Assembly: GCA_018388625.1 (NCBI GenBank)
Contig: CP074402.1
Location: 5,642,001 to 5,706,000 of the forward strand
Direction of reading: 5' to 3'
Length of the DNA: 64,000 nucleotides
DNA from: Nocardiopsis eucommiae
GTDB taxonomy: Bacteria > Actinomycetota > Actinomycetes > Streptosporangiales > Streptosporangiaceae
Of this stretch, positions 58,713 to 64,000 are shown one piece after another. The position numbers and the translations under genes were made by a program. Position 1 is the stretch's first letter. Each line of letters opens with the position of its first letter. Under the pieces are notes generated by a model. The model worked only from the letters and a program-made list of their open reading frames with translations. It searched no databases and was not told where the DNA came from.

Positions 58713-59084
58713 CCGACGCGGACCGCGTGATTCCGCGCACGGGGACGTCGTTTCGGCTGTGGGAGCGCGTATGGTGGTGAAGTCGTATGCAACACCGAAG
58801 TAACGGCCAGCTATGCGTACGACCCATGGTCTCTCCCACGGCGTAATGCCTCTTTGGCCGTTTGGCGGGACTTCATCCGCGATCAGCGGGTATACCACGT
58901 TCTGGGCCGTTTGGCGCGATCCGCTTGCTATAGAGTCATCGCGAACCGACCGGCTCACCGGCCGCGCAGGTCACACACAAGATGGTCGCAACGTTTCAGG
59001 GCGAACCCGCGTCTCAACGCATACAGGCGATACCCGGCGAGGGTGACCCTTTTTTCACACTGCCTCACGAAGGAGCACATGAGC
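58713..59084 (+). promoter_or_regulatory. murA upstream region with 12-bp direct repeats
   Basis: A 372-bp gap. GGCCGTTTGGCG occurs at 58856-58867 and 58905-58916, the same strand, 49 bp apart. TATAGAGT at 58929-58936 could be a -10 for murA, preceded by the second copy. The repeats may be operator sites. No gene is recognised; an open frame across them has no family features. Confidence 0.4.
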
Positions 59085-60380
59085 ATGGGCCAGGAGGTTC
59101 GTTACCGCGTCCGCGGCGGACGCCCCCTCAGCGGAACGGCGTTCATCCAAGGCGCGAAGAACGCCGTCCTGCCGATGATCGGGGCCGCCCTGCTGGCGTC
59201 CAAGGGACGTACCGTGCTGCGGAACGTCCCCGTCATCGAGGACGTCTACCGCGCGCTTGAGCTCGCCGAGCACGTGGGTGCCAAGGTCGAGTTCCACGAG
59301 TCCGAGCGCACCGTCGTCATCGACGCGTGCGGGCTCAACGACCCCGAGCGCGCCGTCCTGCCCGCCGATATCGCGGCCCGCTTCCGCGGTTCCGTGCTCT
59401 TCGTGCCGGCTCTGATGCACCGCACCGGCCGCGCCCGCATCGAGGGCGTCGGCGGTTGCAACCTCGGCAGCCGCAACCTCGACTTCCACTACCGGGGCTT
59501 CGCCCGTCTGGGCGCGGAGGTCACCGAGGACCTGGAGCTCAACCACATCAACGTGGAGGCGAGCAAGCTCCGGGGCGGGCGCCTGTACCTGGACACCCCG
59601 TCCCACACGGGCACCGAGAACCTCCTCATGGCGGCCGTGCTGGCTCCCGGCACCACCGTGATCGAGCACGCGGCCCTCGAGCCCGAGGTCATCGACGTCA
59701 TCAACTTCCTCTCCGCCATGGGCGCGAAGATCAGCGGTGGCGGCACCGGCCTGATCACCGTCGAGGGCGTCGAGGAGCTCACCGCCGTCGAGCACAGCAT
59801 CATGTCCGACCGCATCGACGCCGGTGTGTTCGCGATGACCGTCGCCGCCACCGGTGGCGAGGTCAGCCTGGTGGGCGCCCACCTGGACCACCTGGGTGTG
59901 GCCCGGTGGAAACTGGAGCAGATGGGCGTCGGCTTCTCGCAGGAGGGCGCCGTCCTGCACGTCCAGCGGGACCCGTCCGTGCCGCTGCGCCCGATCAACG
60001 CGGTGACCTCGCCGTTCCCGGGCTTCGCGACGGACCTCCAGTCCCCGCTGATGGCGCTGGCCACCCTGGCCGAGGGTGAGAGCTACATCCACGAGGCCAT
60101 CTACGACGGCCGCTTCGCGCTGGCCGACGAGCTCAACAAGATGGGTGCCAAGATCGAGGTCGAGGGGACCCGCGCCATCGTGCACGGTTCCACGAACCTG
60201 CGCGGCGCCGAGGTGATCGCCCACGACCTGCGCACCGGCGCGGCCCTGGTTCTCGCCGGACTGGTCGCCGAAGGTGAGACAATCGTGGCGCCTGGTTATC
60301 TGGTTGACCGCGGTCACGCTCAGTTCGCGTCGCGGCTCGCCGCGCTGGGCGGCGACGTGGAGCGCGTCACCGTCTCGTAG
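59085..60380 (+). CDS. murA: UDP-N-acetylglucosamine 1-carboxyvinyltransferase
   Basis: A 431-residue enolpyruvyl transferase, the first committed step of peptidoglycan synthesis in the cytoplasm. FIQGAKNAVLPMIGAALLA holds the catalytic Lys-Asn pair, and GVGGCNLGSRNLDFHYRG the fosfomycin-sensitive Cys (about residue 125). The usual GARPVDLHL reads GSRNLDFHY, so it may be a divergent MurA or a paralogue. AGGAG lies 9 nt before the ATG at 59085; an ATG at 59079 is too close to it. Intact, with a terminator hairpin downstream. Confidence 0.9.
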   Translation: MGQEVRYRVRGGRPLSGTAFIQGAKNAVLPMIGAALLASKGRTVLRNVPVIEDVYRALELAEHVGAKVEFHESERTVVIDACGLNDPERAVLPADIAARFRGSVLFVPALMHRTGRARIEGVGGCNLGSRNLDFHYRGFARLGAEVTEDLELNHINVEASKLRGGRLYLDTPSHTGTENLLMAAVLAPGTTVIEHAALEPEVIDVINFLSAMGAKISGGGTGLITVEGVEELTAVEHSIMSDRIDAGVFAMTVAATGGEVSLVGAHLDHLGVARWKLEQMGVGFSQEGAVLHVQRDPSVPLRPINAVTSPFPGFATDLQSPLMALATLAEGESYIHEAIYDGRFALADELNKMGAKIEVEGTRAIVHGSTNLRGAEVIAHDLRTGAALVLAGLVAEGETIVAPGYLVDRGHAQFASRLAALGGDVERVTVS

Positions 60381-60398
60381 GAGCCGTAGGCGCAGTTC

Positions 60399-60433
60399 AA
60401 GCCGGGGTGGGGGCTTCCTCCCACCCGGGCTTT
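60399..60433 (+). terminator. murA terminator
   Basis: Arms AAGCCGGGGTGGG / CCCACCCGGGCTT pair at 12 of 13 positions, end in a T stretch, and lie 19 bp past the stop: the most classical intrinsic terminator of the window. Confidence 0.75.
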
Positions 60434-60575
60434 CGGCGTTGATATGGAAAACGATCTTCTTTGGCCCCGCACAATGGGTACGATCTCGGCAATCATGCCG
60501 TGACAGAGATCGGGTCGGGAAACCAGTGGGCGCACATAGTGAAGAGCGTGGAATGGTAGCGGGGAGCAACCCGAG

Positions 60576-61895
60576 GTGAGTGCGCAGCGTACTGGCGATT
60601 TGACGATCGGCGTCATAGGACCTCATGAGGTGGTCGAACGGGTCATGCTCATGGGTCCGGGGTCCACTGGTCCCCTGAACGCCAGACTCATCGCCGCCGC
60701 CTACCGAGACGAGCAGGAGGCGACGGACAAGGTCGTCAGGCTGGGGTCGGCCATCGACGCCTACCTGTTCGCCAGTCCTGTCCCCTACGAGTTCGCACGG
60801 AAGGCCGGCGTGTTGACCATGCCCGCGACCTTCGTGCCGCTCGGCGGGGCGAGCCTGCACGAGGCGCTGCTCCGAGCGACGCTGGACGATCGTTACGACC
60901 CGACCAGAGCCAGCCTCGACGTGCTCAGCCGCGCCGACGTGGTGGAGGCCTACTCCGAGGTCGACCTGCCCGTGGACGGCATCCACGTGCACGAGGAGCT
61001 GACCAACACGGCCCAGCTCACGTCCTTCCACGAGGGGCTGTGGCGGCGCAAGGCGACCAGGATGGCGATCACCTGCGTGCGCGGGGTCGCCGAGCGCCTG
61101 GAGGCCATCGGGGTTCCGGTGATCCGGCTGCGGCCCACCAACGCGGGTGTGCGCAGCGCCCTCCAGACCGCCGGTCTGCTGGGCGCGCACCACCGCCTGG
61201 AGGAGGCCCAGCTCGGCGTGGTCGTCGTGGACGTGCCCACGCTGCGCGACTCCTCCCGGCGTTCCACCCCGCGCTACTGGCGCGAGGAGCTGCGGCTGTC
61301 CCTGCACCGGCTGCTGCTCCAGGAGGCCCACCGGATCAACGCGACGGCGCACCGGCTGGACGACCACTCGTTCATGGTGACCGCCACGCGCGGCTCGCTG
61401 GTGACCGCGACCGAGGGGTTCCGGCAGCCCCCGTTCGTGGAGCGGATCAAGGCGGAGCTGGGCATCGCGATCGAGGTGGGCATCGGCATGGGCCGGACCA
61501 CCCAGGACGCGGAGTCCCACGCCCGCGCGGCGCTCAACCGGGCGCAGGCCTCCAGGCAGAGCTTCGCGGTGGACCGCGAGGGCCGTTCGCTGGTCCCGGC
61601 CCAGCGCGCCCCGGCCCGGCAGTCGTCGGAGCCCCTGCGCACCAAGGGCCGCGAGACCCTGGTCCGCCTCTCGGAGAAGATCGCCGAGGAGGACGGCCCG
61701 CTGGTGGTCGACGCGGAGAACGCCGGGCGCATGCTCGGGGTCACCTCCCGGACCGCCCGGCGGCTGCTGCGCACCCTGGTGGAGGAGGGCCTGGCCTGGC
61801 CCCTGCCGCCCAACCGCACCCTCCAGCCCGGGCGCCCGCGCCAGCTCTACCGGCTGATCGTGGAGAAGCTGGACAAGGACGCCGCGGGCAAGTAG
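60576..61895 (+). CDS. Regulator with nucleotide-cyclase-like domain and C-terminal HTH
   Basis: A 439-residue protein. Residues 1-140 have a Rossmann-like start (LTIGVIGPHEVVERVMLMGP). Residues ~190-320 resemble a degenerate GGDEF/class III cyclase fold (AQLGVVVVDVPTLRD and later AIEVGIGMGRTTQDAESHAR) without the catalytic acidic loop. The C-terminus (~360-430) is a winged HTH (AGRMLGVTSRTARRLLRTLV). It looks like a ligand-sensing transcription factor. GTG start at 60576 with GGGGAG upstream. Intact. Partner genes unknown; murA lies upstream. Confidence 0.6.
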   Translation: MSAQRTGDLTIGVIGPHEVVERVMLMGPGSTGPLNARLIAAAYRDEQEATDKVVRLGSAIDAYLFASPVPYEFARKAGVLTMPATFVPLGGASLHEALLRATLDDRYDPTRASLDVLSRADVVEAYSEVDLPVDGIHVHEELTNTAQLTSFHEGLWRRKATRMAITCVRGVAERLEAIGVPVIRLRPTNAGVRSALQTAGLLGAHHRLEEAQLGVVVVDVPTLRDSSRRSTPRYWREELRLSLHRLLLQEAHRINATAHRLDDHSFMVTATRGSLVTATEGFRQPPFVERIKAELGIAIEVGIGMGRTTQDAESHARAALNRAQASRQSFAVDREGRSLVPAQRAPARQSSEPLRTKGRETLVRLSEKIAEEDGPLVVDAENAGRMLGVTSRTARRLLRTLVEEGLAWPLPPNRTLQPGRPRQLYRLIVEKLDKDAAGK

Positions 61896-61911
61896 GCCCG
61901 CTCGTGACGCC

Positions 61912-61951
61912 CGACGGGGGCGGCTCCCACACGTGGGTGCCGCCCCCGTCG
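61912..61951. terminator. Bidirectional terminator between the regulator and aminotransferase genes
   Basis: Nineteen-base arms pairing at 18 positions around a 2-nt centre, between convergent genes (stops at 61895 and 61972). Confidence 0.85.
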
Positions 61952-61971
61952 GCGTCCGCCGGGTCCGTGGG

Positions 61972-63053
61972 TCAGCGGCGCCGGGGGTAGTCGGTCGCGA
62001 CGGAGAGGAACACGTCGTTCTCCTCGGGGGTGCCGAGGCTGACGCGGGCGCCCTCGCCGTCGAACGGACGCACCGAGACACCCGCCTCGGCGCAGGCCGC
62101 CGCGAAGTCGAGGGTGTCCTCATCCAGCCGCAGCCACACGAAGTTGGCCTCGGTGGGGGCACGGTCCACCCGGAGGCCACGAGGGCGCCACGGACGCGCT
62201 CACGCTCCTTCACGGTGGTCTCCACACGCTCCAGGAGCTCGCCCTCGGCGTCCAGCGAGGCGATCCCGGCCGCCTGGGCGAGGTGGTTGACCGCGAAGGG
62301 CACGAGTGTCTTGCCCACGGCGGAGGCCACGTGGGGGTGGCCGACGAGGTAGCCCAGGCGCACGGCGGCGAGGCCGTAGGCCTTGGAGAAGGTGCGCAGG
62401 ACCGCGACGTTGGGCCGGTCCCGGTACAGCCGCACGCCGTCGGGGACCTCGGGGTCGCGCACGTACTCGCGGTAGGCCTCGTCGAGGACGACCAGCACGT
62501 GGTCGGGGACGCGGTCGAGGAAGTCGACCAGCTCCCGTTCCCGCACGGCGGTGCCGGTCGGGTTGTTCGGGTTGCACACCAGCACCATGCGGGTGTGGTC
62601 GGTGATCGCCTGGAGGATCGCCTCGAGGTCGTGGGTCTCGTCCCTGAGGGGTACCCGGACCGAGGTGACCCCGGACAGTTCCGCGAGCAGGGGGTAGGCC
62701 TCGAAGGAGCGCCAGGCGTAGACGACCTCGGCGCCCGGCTCCCCGACGGCCTCCAGGAGCTGCTGGAGCAGGCCGACGGAGCCCGCGCCGAGCGTGAGGT
62801 GGTCCTCGGGCACGCCCAGGCGCGCGGCGAGCCGGGTGAGGAGCTCGGTGGCGCCCGGGTCCGGGTAGCGGTTGAGTTCGGCGGAGGCCCTGGTGACGGC
62901 CTCACGCACGGACGGGAGCGGCCCGAGCGGGCTCTCGTTGGAGGACAGCTTGACGGAACGCCCGTCGGGCCCGACGACCTTGAGCCCGGGCTTGTAGGCG
63001 GGGATGGACTCCAGTACCGCCCGCAGATATGGCGATTTCGACTCCGACACCAT
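61972..63053 (-). CDS. HisC-type aminotransferase (histidinol-phosphate/aromatic; frameshifted as read)
   Basis: About 360 residues, fold-type I PLP enzyme. KLSSNESPLGP, RYPDPGATELLTRLA, VCNPNNPTGTAV, VLDEAYREYV and the PLP lysine in RTFSKAYGLAAVRLGY are the HisC-family set. Such enzymes act on histidinol phosphate or, in many actinobacteria, on phenylalanine/aromatic substrates (Pat); the absence of his genes nearby leaves this open. One shift near 62176 (VASG to VDRAPTEANFVWL) is repaired by one G. GAGGAAGG precedes the ATG. It diverges from a lipoprotein gene. Confidence 0.88.
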
Positions 63054-63161
63054 TGTCCTTCCTCAATACTTTGTGCTAACCCCGCGACACTCTCAGCAAT
63101 GGGAGGCCCGGGTCGGTCACCGCTCCAAGCGGAAATATCGCACAAACGAGGAGATACCACC

Positions 63162-63880
63162 ATGCGTTTGCGTCATCGTTCTGCCCGTTCCGCAGCGGGC
63201 GTATCCCTGCCCGCCGCGATCGCGCTGACCTCCGCGATCGTCCTGAGCGCGTGCGGCGGAACGGACGAGGGGCAGGGCGACGACCCCAACGCCGAGGCCG
63301 CCGCCAAGCTGCACGACGCCCAGCCGATCAACGTCGGGGACGTGACCCTGCTCCCCGAGAGCAGCGAGGCCGGAACCTACTCCGAGCTTGTCACAGTGCA
63401 GTACTCGGAGGAGGTCCGGGCCTCCACCGAACTGGACAAGCCCGAGTGCATGGACGCCGCCAACCGCTGGGCCGACCTGGAGGCGGTGCGCGAGGCCCCC
63501 ACCTCGGTCGCCGCCTACGAGTGGGAGAAGGGCAACGTCTCGCACATCCTCGTCCAGCTCGACGAGGAGTCCGCCGCCGAGGCCCTGGCGGTCGAGCCCC
63601 CGGACTCCTGCGCCGAGTACACCGCGACCTACGAGGACGGCAGCAGCTCCGCGTACGGCATCACCGACCTGGAGGTCCCCCGGTCGGCGACGACTCCCGC
63701 TCCTTCGCCATCCAGGTCAGTGACGACGGGGGCGAGAACCACATGTACACCGTCATGTACCGCAACGGCGGTCTGCTGGGCACCACCTCGGTGATGGGCC
63801 CCGGTGCGGCCGAGGACTACGAGCAGATCCTCCAGGACTTCACCGAGGCCGCCATCAAACGACAGGGTCAGATGCTCTGA
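63162..63880 (+). CDS. Predicted lipoprotein (frameshifted as read)
   Basis: About 239 residues. Signal peptide with lipobox LSAC (about residue 31), then an acidic Gly/Asp stretch and a beta-rich domain (NVGDVTLLPESSEAGTYSEL, VSHILVQLDEESAAEAL). Ends ILQDFTEAAIKRQGQML. One shift near 63678 (LEVP to PVGDDSRSFAIQVSDDG) is repaired by one C. GAGGAG precedes the ATG. Surface-anchored, function unknown. Confidence 0.7.
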
Positions 63881-63933
63881 CCTCGTCGGGGAGACCACGC
63901 CCGGACTCGCCCGGGAACTCCTTGGCCAGGGTT

Positions 63934-63954
63934 CCGGGCCTGGCCCCGGCCCGG
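63934..63954 (+). terminator. Hairpin after the lipoprotein gene
   Basis: Perfect 7-bp arms CCGGGCC / GGCCCGG with a 7-nt loop, 54 bp past the stop. The last 120 bp of the window otherwise show no recognised gene. Confidence 0.4.
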
Positions 63955-64000
63955 CCCTGGGCCTCGTCCCGCCGGGCCGCCTCACGCGGCCGGGGCAGCC

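Noticed and set aside
59055..63053. A minus-strand frame of about 1,330 codons joining the aminotransferase to antisense of murA
   Set aside because: Only the first ~300 codons look like protein. The aminotransferase truly continues in another frame to 61972 after a one-base loss, and the rest runs antisense to real genes.

Overview
The window is very GC-rich, densely packed bacterial DNA. I read it as a chromosomal segment of a filamentous actinomycete, probably a Nocardiopsis-like member of the Nocardiopsidaceae. The pointers are strong third-position G/C, GTG and TTG starts, several apparently leaderless genes, a Thermobifida/Nocardiopsis-type polyester hydrolase, an actinobacterial NYN-domain protein, a membrane-fused ECF sigma factor, and the fba-DUF3151-purA-purD-purC core order. 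The genus is inference. I saw no rRNA, tRNA, CRISPR array, transposase or phage gene.

Layout. 1-7870: an ABC ATPase tail, an amidase, an HsdR-N-like protein, a PQQ-type sugar dehydrogenase lipoprotein, a FUSC-like membrane protein, a Crp/Fnr regulator, an MFS exporter and a VOC protein. 7915-15333: five overlapping minus-strand genes (SWIM zinc finger, DUF5691, MoxR-type AAA+ ATPase, DUF5682, VWA with intact MIDAS); this is the best candidate for a poorly described system. 15637-19468: an EXXR-less cytochrome P450, the secreted polyester hydrolase, and a DoxX/TetR divergent pair around an operator. 19531-27180: a complete liv-type ABC transporter operon (livGFHMK) and a large LuxR-family regulator. 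27590-35449: a YbdK-type ligase, a sugar isomerase/kinase operon with a hydrolase and an acyltransferase, NAD synthetase and a glycolipid-binding protein. 35588-38178: putP and a FadR-type regulator that share a repeated upstream motif. 38412-42150: class I ribonucleotide reductase nrdAB, whose small subunit lacks the radical tyrosine. 42921-48270: a TPR protein, an NYN-domain protein and an ECF sigma factor fused to a zinc finger, a membrane span and a surface region. 48499-52835: a degenerate GGDEF protein, membrane proteins, GNAT, cutA and pyrE. 53212-63880: fba (with a DasR-like site), DUF3151, purA, purD, purC, murA, a cyclase-like/HTH regulator, a HisC-type aminotransferase and a lipoprotein.

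One property of the sequence colours everything. About 25 genes are interrupted by single-base shifts, roughly 48 in all. Nearly every one is repaired by adding one G or C to a run of three to five, while many long housekeeping genes are intact. I treat these as one-base under-calls in G/C homopolymers, so the broken genes are annotated as whole CDSs with the shift positions given. None is called a true pseudogene.
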